Positions 1 to 6,601 of a DNA stretch of 6,651 nt are shown here, one piece after another. Each line of letters opens with the position of its first letter. The first letter of the stretch is position 1. The notes beneath the pieces are model-generated. The model was not told where the DNA came from. It was given only the letters and a program-made list of their open reading frames with translations, and ran no database searches. The position numbers and the translations under genes were made by a program. The stretch covers positions 1 to 6,651 of the forward strand of contig JAJRPT010000162.1 of the NCBI GenBank assembly GCA_024280675.1, written 5' to 3'. Source of the DNA: Bacteroidota bacterium (GTDB lineage: Bacteria > Bacteroidota > Ignavibacteria > Kapaibacteriales > UBA2268).

Positions 1-189
1 AAATCTTTTGGTGAGAAAGCCCTCTGCTCGCTCAAAGACAATTTGACTTGGGATTCTAAGTTAGAAACTGATAGAAATACCAAAAAAAGAAATATTGAGC
101 ATACTTTCAAATTCATAAATTTAGCCTTTTACTTTGAATTAATTATTTTAGTCTTCCGAGTTTGTGTGCTTCGTAAATTTTATTTTTGA
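1..189 (+). CDS. Possible 3' end of a gene entering from the left edge
   Basis: Frame 1 is open from the first base of the window to a TGA at 187-189, giving 62 codons. The other two + frames stop within the first 45 bases, so the open stretch is somewhat longer than expected in AT-rich DNA. The peptide begins KSFGEKALCSLKDNL and is mixed and charged over its first 40 residues, then becomes hydrophobic (FKFINLAFYFELIIL) where it runs towards and into the kinase gene. I recognise no domain. If real, it would converge on and overlap the kinase gene by 47 bases, which is unusual and lowers confidence; the true gene could also end upstream through a sequencing error, or the frame could be chance. 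Confidence 0.25.
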   Translation, partial: KSFGEKALCSLKDNLTWDSKLETDRNTKKRNIEHTFKFINLAFYFELIILVFRVCVLRKFYF

Positions 190-1153
190 ATGCCTTGTGA
201 GACCTATCAAGTCTTGCTCCTAGTTGGGACACAACAAGAGAGGCAGAGTATGATGCCAGATGGCCAGCAAGTTCGGCTTCTCCAGTATCAATTATCCCAT
301 AGAGAAAGCCGGCAGCGTAAATATCTCCAGCTCCTGTTGTATCGGCGAGTCTTGCCCTGTAGGGCGGGATCTCATAAACTTTACCGTCCCATTTGACCAA
401 TGATCCGTCTTTGCCCAGTGTCACACAAACATTTTCTACCGTTTGGCAAAGCTTGTCGAACGCTTCCCTTCCACTTTTCAAGTTAGTATAGGCACAGGCT
501 TCAACATCATTGCAAAAAATCAAATCGGCATTGTTTACCGCATAGTCAAGCCTTTCTCTGAATACATCAATAATAAATCTATCAGAAAATGTAAGTGCAA
601 TTTTTGTGTCGTATTCCTTGCATAGCTCAACACTGTGATGGACTGCGTGGGTAGAGTCTTGTTCTGAGAATTTATACCCTTCAATATAGAGCCACTCCGA
701 TCTCTTGGCAAGCTCGGGGTTGATATGTTTTTTGGCATGAAGCGCAGTTGCTCCAAGATGGGTTACCATCGTTCGCTCAGAATCAGGGGTGATCATCACA
801 AAGCAAGTACCAGTGGGATCGGTGTCAATCTGCTGGGCGTGAAGTTGGATGCCAAGCTCTTCGAATTCTTTGAAATAATAATCGCCAAGATTATCAGCAC
901 CCAAGTGAGTCTGGTAGGCTGCAGTTCCGCCAAATCCAGCAAAGGCAATAATCGTGTTGGCAGCCGAACCGCCTGAGCAACGATTGTGTGTTCGGTTCTG
1001 GAATTTTGCCATAACTTGTTTCTGTTTGTCGGCATCAACAAGTGTCATCATTCCTTTTTCAAATTCCAACTCAGACAGCTCATCTTCGGAAACTTCATAC
1101 TGCAAATCAACAAGAGCATTTCCAAGTCCAGTTACTTGTATATCTTTTTTCAT
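143..1153 (-). CDS. PfkB-family kinase, adenosine kinase-like
   Basis: Cytoplasmic ATP-dependent kinase of the ribokinase/PfkB family, most like the bacterial proteins annotated as adenosine kinase; substrate (adenosine or a sugar) is inferred, not shown. Seen in the 336-residue product: N-terminal GLGNALVD (about 9-16), the first PfkB signature SGGSAAN (60-66) that lines the substrate site, PTGTCFVMITPDSERTM in the middle as in adenosine kinase-type members, a TLGKDG turn, and the second signature DTTGAGD with the expected catalytic-base Asp at about 277, which closes the ATP and anion-hole site. Length is normal for the family. I start at the ATG at 1151-1153: homologues begin just before the GLGN strand, and a promoter-like pair at 1199-1228 would begin the transcript near 1193, too late for the in-frame TTG at 1193-1195. 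It is divergent from the S9 peptidase gene. No terminator was seen downstream. Confidence 0.88.
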   Translation of the reverse strand: MKKDIQVTGLGNALVDLQYEVSEDELSELEFEKGMMTLVDADKQKQVMAKFQNRTHNRCSGGSAANTIIAFAGFGGTAAYQTHLGADNLGDYYFKEFEELGIQLHAQQIDTDPTGTCFVMITPDSERTMVTHLGATALHAKKHINPELAKRSEWLYIEGYKFSEQDSTHAVHHSVELCKEYDTKIALTFSDRFIIDVFRERLDYAVNNADLIFCNDVEACAYTNLKSGREAFDKLCQTVENVCVTLGKDGSLVKWDGKVYEIPPYRARLADTTGAGDIYAAGFLYGIIDTGEAELAGHLASYSASLVVSQLGARLDRSHKAFKNKIYEAHKLGRLK

Positions 1154-1198
1154 ATTTTTTTTATTAATTTTCTTTGTAAATAAATTATTTTGCAATCA

Positions 1199-1228
1199 CG
1201 AAATTAAAGAATAAAAACACCACAACAA
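1199..1228 (-). promoter_or_regulatory. Bacteroidota-type promoter for the kinase gene
   Basis: Read on the minus strand, TTG (complement of 1226-1228) is followed after exactly 19 bases by TAATTTCG (complement of 1199-1206). The consensus for the Bacteroidota primary sigma factor is TTG, about 19 bases, TAnnTTTG; the match has one mismatch. Transcription would start near 1193 and leave a leader of about 40 bases before the ATG at 1153. Such short motifs arise by chance in AT-rich DNA, so this is a candidate only. No equally good match was found for the + strand peptidase gene in the same 156-base divergent region. Confidence 0.4.
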
Positions 1229-1309
1229 ATTCATTTTCCCACTAATAAATATTCTAAAATTCTTTAACTTCCCACAATCTCAATTTAACATTTTAAAAGA
1301 ACATTTACT

Positions 1310-3337
1310 ATGACTTATTTTCCCGTCCTATTTCTATTATTTTCAATTTCACTTAATGCTGAAGCGTTCGACACAGAAGCACTTTTTAAACTGAAAAGAA
1401 TCTCTGCCTTCAGCCTCTCCCCCAATGGCACAAAAGCTATTGTGGTTATCACAGAAGCCGATGTGGAAGAAAATACATTCACTTCTCAAATCCATTTGAT
1501 TGATGTGAATACAAAAAAAACTACTCAACTAAGCTCAAGTGGAAATCATAACAACTCACCCATTTGGGATAAAAATGGAGAATATGTCTATTTCTTGTCC
1601 GACCGTACTGAATCTATGCAAGCATGGAAAATAAATATAAATGGTGGCGAGGCGACTCAAGTCACTGATTTTGCCGAATCAATTTCCAATATTAAACTCT
1701 CACCCAACAATAAATACCTCTCATATTCTCAAGATGTCAAATTAGATTCGACTATAATCGAACAAAACCCTGACCTTGCAAAAGTGAACGCAATGGTCTA
1801 CGACAATCTGATGGCAAGGCATTGGGACACTTGGGCGGACGAAAAATATAGACATATTTTCATTTACAATCTAGAAACAAAAGATTCAACTGATATTATG
1901 AAGGGCGAAAGGTTTGAGTCTCCGATGAAGCCATTCGGCAATGCCACTGGTTATGACTGGTCGCCCGACTCAGAGCAAATTGCTTATACTTGCAAGAAAG
2001 TTGAAGATTATACCGAATCGACCAACTCTGATATTTATGTTTATAATATTGCAAATAAAAGCACAAGAAATATTACAGAAGGTATGCCGGGGTATGACAA
2101 ACATCCCATCTTTTCCCCAGATGGGAAATCTCTTGCTTTTGAATCAATGAAACGTGCCGGTTATGAATCTGACCGGAATAGATTGATGATTTATAATTTC
2201 TCGACTAAGAAAATAAAAGAACTGACCACAAATCTCGACCAGCCGGCAAGCAAAACAATTTGGAATTCCAAAGGTGACGGGCTTTATTTTCTAGCCCCAG
2301 ATGGCAAAGGAACTAATCAAATTTATTCTATCACGCTTGTCGGAACTTACCGCATTCTAACTTCTGGACAATCCGACAATGGGCTTCGTGGGCTTGATGC
2401 AAATAATAAATTGCTTTTGTATTCTAGCGAGAATTTCAATTATCCTCCAGAATTGTTTATTTACTCTCAAAGTACAAAAAAATCTAAACAGATAAGTTTC
2501 TTCAACGATGAAGCAATGAAAAAGTTTGATGATTCCAAGATAGAAGCAAAATGGACAAAATCTACCGATGGGAAAAAAGTCCATAGCTGGGTCGTTTATC
2601 CTCCAAATTTTGATAAGAATAAAAAGTATCCGATGCTGGTTTATTGCCAAGGCGGACCTCAACAACAAATCTCACAATACTTCTCCTACGGCTGGAGTAT
2701 GAAGTCTTTTGCCTCACGTGGCTATATTGTTGTAGCTCCAAACCGTCGTGGTTGCCCCGGCTTTGGGCAAGATTGGACTGACGCAATTGGGCAAGATTAC
2801 GGCGGGATGCCAATGGTAGATATTGTTGAATCAGCAAAGGCTGAAGCAAGTAATTCTTATGTGGACAAATCAAAAATTGCTGCCATCGGTGCCTCGGCTG
2901 GTGGGTATATGACATTTTGGCTTGCGGGTCATAATCAGGACAATTTCTTTTCTGCTTTCATCTCACATTGCGGAATATTCAACAAAATCTCAATGTATGG
3001 CTCGACCGAAGAACTCTTCTTCCCAAACTACGACAACGGGGGACCTTACTGGAAAAACAGAGGATACTACGACGCTCATTCTCCGCATAACTTTGCAACG
3101 AAATGGAATAAGCCCTTGCTTATAATCACGGGAGTAAAAGATTATCGTGTGCCATACACTCAGTCATTGGAAGCATTCACCGCTGCCAGAGTTCAAAATA
3201 TCCCTGCTCGATTACTTGTCTTCCCAGATGAAAATCACTGGATATTGAAACCTCAAGAAAAAGTTCTTTGGTATCGTGAATTTTATAAATTTTTGGATGA
3301 GTCGTTGGGGATTGATTCTGAGAGTGGTGGGGACTAA
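1310..3337 (+). CDS. Secreted S9 family serine peptidase, dipeptidyl peptidase 5 type
   Basis: Prolyl-oligopeptidase-family (S9) peptidase, most like the DPP5 (S9C) enzymes of Bacteroidota that cut dipeptides from the N-termini of peptides in the periplasm. Seen: a hydrophobic signal sequence ending AEA at 17-19; an N-terminal beta-propeller rich in SPNG/SPDG blade motifs (about 20-400); and a C-terminal alpha/beta-hydrolase with YCQGGP (445-450, oxyanion region), NRRGCPGFG, the nucleophile motif GASAGG with Ser529, Asp611 in GVKDYRVP, and His643 in DENHW. The spacing and the DENHWILKP block match DPP5. At 675 residues it is close to the 684 of Porphyromonas gingivalis DPP5. The signal n-region lacks Lys or Arg, which is odd, but an in-frame TAA at 1286-1288 leaves no upstream ATG. 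There is no T9SS tail, so a periplasmic location is likely. An A-rich stretch precedes the start; the Shine-Dalgarno site is weak. Confidence 0.9.
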   Translation: MTYFPVLFLLFSISLNAEAFDTEALFKLKRISAFSLSPNGTKAIVVITEADVEENTFTSQIHLIDVNTKKTTQLSSSGNHNNSPIWDKNGEYVYFLSDRTESMQAWKININGGEATQVTDFAESISNIKLSPNNKYLSYSQDVKLDSTIIEQNPDLAKVNAMVYDNLMARHWDTWADEKYRHIFIYNLETKDSTDIMKGERFESPMKPFGNATGYDWSPDSEQIAYTCKKVEDYTESTNSDIYVYNIANKSTRNITEGMPGYDKHPIFSPDGKSLAFESMKRAGYESDRNRLMIYNFSTKKIKELTTNLDQPASKTIWNSKGDGLYFLAPDGKGTNQIYSITLVGTYRILTSGQSDNGLRGLDANNKLLLYSSENFNYPPELFIYSQSTKKSKQISFFNDEAMKKFDDSKIEAKWTKSTDGKKVHSWVVYPPNFDKNKKYPMLVYCQGGPQQQISQYFSYGWSMKSFASRGYIVVAPNRRGCPGFGQDWTDAIGQDYGGMPMVDIVESAKAEASNSYVDKSKIAAIGASAGGYMTFWLAGHNQDNFFSAFISHCGIFNKISMYGSTEELFFPNYDNGGPYWKNRGYYDAHSPHNFATKWNKPLLIITGVKDYRVPYTQSLEAFTAARVQNIPARLLVFPDENHWILKPQEKVLWYREFYKFLDESLGIDSESGGD

Positions 3338-3350
3338 ATTGAGAATAAAT

Positions 3351-3530
3351 TTACATTTTATTCATACAACAGTTTTTAAATTTTTTGCCACTACCACAAT
3401 TACATTTTGAGTTTCTCTTTTGAGTATGATTTGTGGTTTCTAAAGGCTTTTCTTTAGAATCTTCAACAAAATCAATTTTTTGTGTAGATGGAACTCGAAA
3501 TGAAAATGCTGTTTTACCTTCAAATGAATG
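3351..3530 (-). pseudogene. Start-less frame encoding a C-terminal SEC-C zinc motif
   Basis: Between two in-frame stops (TAA at 3531-3533 and TAA at 3351-3353) the minus strand encodes 59 residues that end KCNCGSGKKFKNCC followed by five residues. This is a clear SEC-C motif, the short CxC-x8-CC type zinc-binding tail found at the C-terminus of SecA and many unrelated small proteins. The part before it (HSFEGKTAFSFRVPS, then a charged linker) was not recognised. The frame has no ATG, GTG or TTG start, and it overlaps the last codons of the small gene at 3520-3756 in the +1 frame. It is therefore either the tail of that gene cut off by an indel, a tail reached by ribosomal frameshifting, or a leftover of a partly deleted gene. 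The motif itself is certain; its status is not. Confidence 0.55.
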
Positions 3531-3756
3531 TTACCCTAGAATGGTATGTTTGTGTGTATGATCTTTCTCCTTCCTCGCAAAGTTGAATAAGGAATGTACC
3601 TTGTTCATACTTTTTGTTTGAATCAAAATAGGCTTCTTTTTCAGTATCGTAGGCTTGGACAAGCTCTTCTTCAATTATTACCAAATACTTTCCATTGTAT
3701 TTTTTTACAAGTTCATCTTGGTTTTCTAGGTAATATTTAAATTCTTTTTCTAACAT
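3520..3756 (-). CDS. Small protein of unknown function, DUF5678-like
   Basis: A 78-residue acidic protein beginning MLEKEFKYYLENQDELVKKYNGKYLVI (shown only in outline: KYNGKYLVI at 19-27) with EELVQAYDTEKEAYFD, a GTFLIQ strand and a terminal YTQTYHSRVTF. This order (a short helix, a KYxGKYLVI strand, a YDxxxEAY helix, a GTFLIQ strand) resembles the small DUF5678-type proteins, whose role I do not know. The ATG at 3754-3756 is preceded by AT-rich sequence without a good Shine-Dalgarno site; TATATTCG (complement of 3783-3790) could be a -7 element, but no matching TTG was seen. It ends at a TGA (3520-3522) inside a frame that continues into a SEC-C motif if the reading frame moves by +1. It may therefore be the N-terminal part of a longer protein. 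Confidence 0.6.
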   Translation of the reverse strand: MLEKEFKYYLENQDELVKKYNGKYLVIIEEELVQAYDTEKEAYFDSNKKYEQGTFLIQLCEEGERSYTQTYHSRVTFI

Positions 3757-3883
3757 TTTATTATTTGATTTATTTTAATGTACGAATATAAGCATTTATT
3801 GTTATAATATTTATCTAATACCTAATATAGTAAATTTTATGCCAGTTAAAATATTTATTTTCCTCTTTCATAAATAATCTGAC

Positions 3884-3931
3884 TCACTGGAGGAATTGAC
3901 AGCAACTCGATTGCTTGTCTTCCCAGATTAA
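3884..3931 (+). pseudogene. 48-nt remnant of an S9 peptidase gene 3' end
   Basis: Read from 3884 the sequence gives SLEELTATRLLVFPD then TAA. This is the peptide of the S9 peptidase upstream (SLEAFTA at 619-625 and RLLVFPD at 634-640) with the eight or so residues between them deleted. At the DNA level 3905-3933 matches 3206-3234 at 26 of 29 bases by hand alignment; the match stops where the peptidase reads GATGAAAA and this copy reads GATTAAAA, which makes a stop. An in-frame TAA lies just upstream, so nothing is expressed. It is most simply the scar of a second, deleted S9 peptidase gene or of a partial duplication. Confidence 0.65.
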
Positions 3932-3966
3932 AAGTTAAATTGCAATTAGCAAGTATTTTTTTCTCA

Positions 3967-3972
3967 AAAGGA
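3967..3972 (+). promoter_or_regulatory. Ribosome binding site of the beta-helix gene
   Basis: AAAGGA lies eight bases before the ATG at 3981, a good Shine-Dalgarno site in a window where the other genes have weak ones. It supports the start chosen, which also gives a complete signal peptide. Confidence 0.6.
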
Positions 3973-3980
3973 ATAAGTTT

Positions 3981-5771
3981 ATGAAAAAAGCAATTCTACC
4001 CCTACTCATTTTTTCCATCATCCTATCTTTCCAAAATACTCATGCTAGAATTGTCGAAGTCTCAAGCTATGAGCAAATCAGAGACGCATGCCTTTCGGCT
4101 CTTCCCAATGACACGATAATCATTGCAGAAGGCGTTTATACAATTTCTGACAGAGCTAAATTACAAATAATTGGAAGACCAGGTCCTGTGTTGGTGAGGG
4201 GCGTGACCGGCAATCCCGAAGATGTGATTATCCAAGGCTACGGTGTTGATGATGACAGAATGAGCATAAATTTCGAGCTTGAAAATTGCCCAGATTGGAC
4301 TTTTGAATCGCTGACAACACGCAACTCTTATTTTCATGGATTTAAATTCGATCTTGGTTCTACCGATTGCACTTTGAGAAATGTGGTAATGATGGACCAC
4401 GGCGAATCTGGAGTGAAAGGCTCAAGTAATCCTGCTGTTGGAATTTATCCAGACAGGTTGCTGGTTGAAGATTGCCTGATTGGATTTACTCTGGAAACTG
4501 GAGGAAAGCGTCCAAATGTCGAAGGAGTCGATGGTGTTGGGGTAAATGATTGGATAATCAGAGGAACTACATTTATTAATATCCAACGCAATGGGCAACC
4601 CGCCTATGCTTGCTTTACAAAAGGAAACTCATCTGGTACTATAATTGAAAATTGTGTTTTTATTAATTGCTTGATTGGTGCTTCATTTGGTGGCGGTGGC
4701 TCTAGCCCGAATATCTACCGTGACAATAATCGGGAATTTGAACATCGTGGGGGAATTATTAGAAATAACATATTCATCAGAGGTACCGATGCCGCAATCT
4801 ATATCAACCAAGCCGATAGTTGCAAAATTTACAACAACACAGTTTTTGAGTGTATAGAAAATATTCAGATTCGTTTTCCAGAAAGCTCAGCATTTGTTCG
4901 CAATAATCTTGTTATACCATCTCCAGTGAATCCTGATGCTCAGACAATTCGCTCAAGAGATGGTGGGGTTTTCCTTGCCAATGAAGGAAATTTAAAGGCA
5001 AGCTATTCTGATTTTGTCAAATCGAGTGGCAGGTGGCAAGACCTCATTTTGTCCTTATCCACAGGTTCTCCAGCCATTGATGCTGGTGTTGAAGTGGGAG
5101 CCGATGTGGAGTTTGATTTTGATTGGAACGCTCGTCCAGTTGGTGGAAATCAAATTGATGTTGGGGCTTATGAGTTCTGCAAAACAAGTTATTTCGACAT
5201 TAATATTTTGGCTTGTGATCAATATGAATGGGAAGGCGGTATTTATACCGAAAGCGGAACATACGGCAAGTTGTTCGAGAATTATTCGGGCTGTGATTCT
5301 ATTTTTAGATTAATTCTTACAATTCCAGATATTGATACAAGCATTACGGTTGGGGACGGGAAATTAATTGCCAATGCCGAGTTTGGAATTTACCAGTGGC
5401 TCGATTGTGAAAATAATTATCAGTGGATTGAAGGTGCAAATGAGAAGGAATTTGCCGTATTAAATGCAGGAGTTTATGCCCTTGAGATTGAGCAAAGTGA
5501 GTGCAAGGATACAAGCTCTTGTTATACCGTTTACCCTTCATCGCTTTCGATGACCAATGATATAATTATACATACTGTCCAAAATACTGATTTATTAATT
5601 ATAAATATCTCAGAAAAATATCCAAAGTATGAAATCTCAAATATTGGAGGAGCAGTGGTCTTGAGTGGCAGATCAAATAGAATTAGTCTTGCTGGCTTGG
5701 AGCGTGGAATTTACTTTATAAGAGTAAGCACCGGCAAGCAGGTCTTCTATAGGAAAATTATTAAAGTTTAA
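3981..5771 (+). CDS. T9SS-exported right-handed beta-helix protein
   Basis: A 596-residue secreted or surface-attached protein. Seen in order: signal peptide with MKK, a hydrophobic core and a THA cleavage site at 20-22; a right-handed parallel beta-helix (about 25-398) of the pectate-lyase-like class, opening with the usual SYEQIRDACLSALPNDTIIIAEGVY pattern in outline (YEQIRDAC 30-37, GVY 51-53), with many NNxF and IxNC turns and closing with SPAIDAG (363-369) and IDVGAYEF (392-399); a module with ACDQYEW and GCDS cysteines (about 401-449); a WLDCENNYQWIEGA module (about 465-517); and a T9SS type A sorting domain (about 520-596) with YEISNIGG, LSGRSNRISLAGLERGIYFIRV and a basic end (key residues at 549-556 and 571-582). 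The tail is known to direct export by the Por machinery. The helix class includes polysaccharide lyases and adhesins; I see no decisive catalytic set, so enzyme activity on a polysaccharide is only a possibility. Confidence 0.85.
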   Translation: MKKAILPLLIFSIILSFQNTHARIVEVSSYEQIRDACLSALPNDTIIIAEGVYTISDRAKLQIIGRPGPVLVRGVTGNPEDVIIQGYGVDDDRMSINFELENCPDWTFESLTTRNSYFHGFKFDLGSTDCTLRNVVMMDHGESGVKGSSNPAVGIYPDRLLVEDCLIGFTLETGGKRPNVEGVDGVGVNDWIIRGTTFINIQRNGQPAYACFTKGNSSGTIIENCVFINCLIGASFGGGGSSPNIYRDNNREFEHRGGIIRNNIFIRGTDAAIYINQADSCKIYNNTVFECIENIQIRFPESSAFVRNNLVIPSPVNPDAQTIRSRDGGVFLANEGNLKASYSDFVKSSGRWQDLILSLSTGSPAIDAGVEVGADVEFDFDWNARPVGGNQIDVGAYEFCKTSYFDINILACDQYEWEGGIYTESGTYGKLFENYSGCDSIFRLILTIPDIDTSITVGDGKLIANAEFGIYQWLDCENNYQWIEGANEKEFAVLNAGVYALEIEQSECKDTSSCYTVYPSSLSMTNDIIIHTVQNTDLLIINISEKYPKYEISNIGGAVVLSGRSNRISLAGLERGIYFIRVSTGKQVFYRKIIKV

Positions 5772-5848
5772 GTCGCATATTTAAGTCCAAATTGCTTGCC
5801 AAAAGTAGTGAGTAACCTGAATTAGGATATGAATATGCTCTTATGTGT

Positions 5849-5875
5849 GGAATGTATGGATAAGGAATACACTCC
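5849..5875. other. Imperfect hairpin, 9-bp stem
   Basis: GGAATGTAT (5849-5857) faces ATACACTCC (5867-5875) across a nine-base loop. Eight of nine positions pair; the ninth is A-C in a + strand RNA but G-U in a minus strand RNA, so the minus transcript folds slightly better. It is the first of a row of hairpins between the beta-helix gene and the repeat array. Confidence 0.4.
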
Positions 5876-5904
5876 AACACGAAGTGTGTTTTGATTCTGG
5901 ACAG

Positions 5905-5933
5905 CACACAAGGTGTGTGACACACCTCGTGTG
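5905..5933. other. Long hairpin, 12 pairs with one mismatch
   Basis: CACAC (5905-5909) and AGGTGTG (5911-5917) pair with CACACCT (5921-5927) and GTGTG (5929-5933) around a three-base loop TGA, with one A-C mismatch between the two stem parts. The arms contain overlapping CACAC-N3-GTGTG palindromes (5905-5917 and 5921-5933), and a third related one (ACAC-GAA-GTGT) lies at 5877-5887. It may be a transcription terminator stem, a binding site for a dimeric protein, or an RNA processing site. Confidence 0.55.
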
Positions 5934-5970
5934 GTTGCCACAATGGCAACTCTTGTACTTCTTTTATTTA
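5934..5970 (+). terminator. Candidate rho-independent terminator after the beta-helix gene
   Basis: GTTGCCA (5934-5940), loop CAA, TGGCAAC (5944-5950) form a perfect 7-bp stem, followed by a T-rich stretch (5951-5970, 12 T in 20). The orientation fits the end of the beta-helix transcript, though it lies about 160 bases after the stop codon. It abuts the hairpin at 5905-5933 without a spacer. The T-run is interrupted, so termination is likely but not sure. Confidence 0.45.
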
Positions 5971-6130
5971 CACCCCAGCTAATTCTTTGAACCTAAACGT
6001 TGGGAGTAACTTCGGTCGTGTGAGTGGCAAACCATAAGCCCGCCCACATTGTGGGTTTTGAAAAAGAAAAGAAAGCACCAGCTCCAAAAAAGCTGAGACC
6101 AATATTTAATACTCATTTTGCAAATATTTA
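5971..6130 (+). repeat. Array copy 1
   Basis: The most diverged full copy: ten differences from copy 2 by hand alignment, three of them in hairpin A (5997-6019) and two in hairpin B (6036-6058), all compatible with the fold. A swap of CA to AC at unit bases 107-108 weakens the outer part of hairpin C. The left border blurs into TATTTA at 5965-5970. Confidence 0.9.
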
Positions 6131-6290
6131 CACCCCAGCCAATTCTTTAAATCTAAACGTCGGAAGTGACTTCGGTCGTGTGAGTGGCAAACCATAAGCC
6201 CGCCCACATTGCGGGCTTTGAAAAAGAAAAGAAAGCCACAGCTCCAAAAAAGCTGAGACCAATATTTAATACTCATTTTGCAAATATTTA
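6131..6290 (+). repeat. Array copy 2
   Basis: Exactly 160 bases after copy 1. Hairpin B (6196-6218) is here a perfect 8-bp Watson-Crick stem, AAGCCCGC with GCGGGCTT; hairpin A lies at 6157-6179 and C at 6239-6255. Confidence 0.92.
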
Positions 6291-6450
6291 CACTCCAGCA
6301 ATTTCTTTGAACCTAAACGTCGGAAGTGACTTCGGTCGTGTGAGTGGCAAACCATAAGCCCGCCCACATTGTGGGTTTTGAAAAAGAAAAGAAAGCCACA
6401 GCTCCAAAAAAGCTGAGGCCAACATTTAATACTCATTTTGCAAATATCTA
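6291..6450 (+). repeat. Array copy 3
   Basis: Again 160 bases on, with ten differences from copy 2, mostly transitions. Hairpin A (6317-6339) is as in copy 2, hairpin B (6356-6378) carries the two G-U forms of copy 1, and hairpin C (6399-6415) gains outer pairs (GCC with GGC around an A-A mismatch). Confidence 0.92.
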
Positions 6451-6601
6451 GTCAATCCTTAACAAACTAAAACCAAGATTTTATTATTTCTAAAAATAAA
6501 GATAAAGAAGAAACCCGCATTGCGGGCTTTGAAAAAGAAAAGAAAGCCACAGCTCCAAAAAAGCTGAGGCCAACATTTAATACTCATTTTGCAAATATTT
6601 A
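6451..6601 (+). repeat. Chimeric array unit with a replaced 5' half
   Basis: Bases 6519-6601 match unit bases 78-160 almost perfectly, but 6451-6518 is unrelated A/T-rich sequence in place of unit bases 1-77. Hairpin A is therefore missing, and hairpin B is shortened to CCCGC-ATT-GCGGG (6514-6526). Hairpin C (6550-6566) is intact. The total of 151 bases nearly keeps the array period. Confidence 0.88.

Noticed and set aside
725..1041. Several ORFs of 60-86 codons on both strands inside the kinase gene
   Set aside because: They are shadows of the kinase reading frame, with low-complexity or Ser/Leu-rich products and no ribosome binding sites.
2357..2915. Minus-strand ORFs of 103 and 117 codons inside the S9 peptidase gene
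   Set aside because: They lie antisense to the conserved catalytic region and show no domain; the sense frame is fully explained by the S9 family.
5761..5949. A 62-codon ORF on the minus strand over the end of the beta-helix gene and the hairpin cluster
   Set aside because: It overlaps the well-supported gene end and a dense set of inverted repeats, has no recognisable domain and an irregular composition.
6036..6058. Hairpin B as a rho-independent terminator
   Set aside because: On the + strand the stem is followed by TTG and then A/G-rich sequence rather than a T-run, and on the minus strand by ATGG. The stem is real but the tract is missing.
6278..6309. Promoter inside the repeat: TTG (6278-6280), 21 bases, TTTCTTTG (6302-6309), also possible before copy 4
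   Set aside because: The -7 element lacks the key A at its second base, and copies 1 and 2 fit worse, so the match is probably chance.
6106..6436. A 56-codon ORF repeated on the minus strand across units (6106-6276 and 6266-6436), starting MSIKYWSQLFW
   Set aside because: It overlaps itself from unit to unit in different frames (160 is not a multiple of 3), and all five copy differences examined in hairpins A and B change its amino acids. The pattern fits RNA pairing on the other strand, not a protein.
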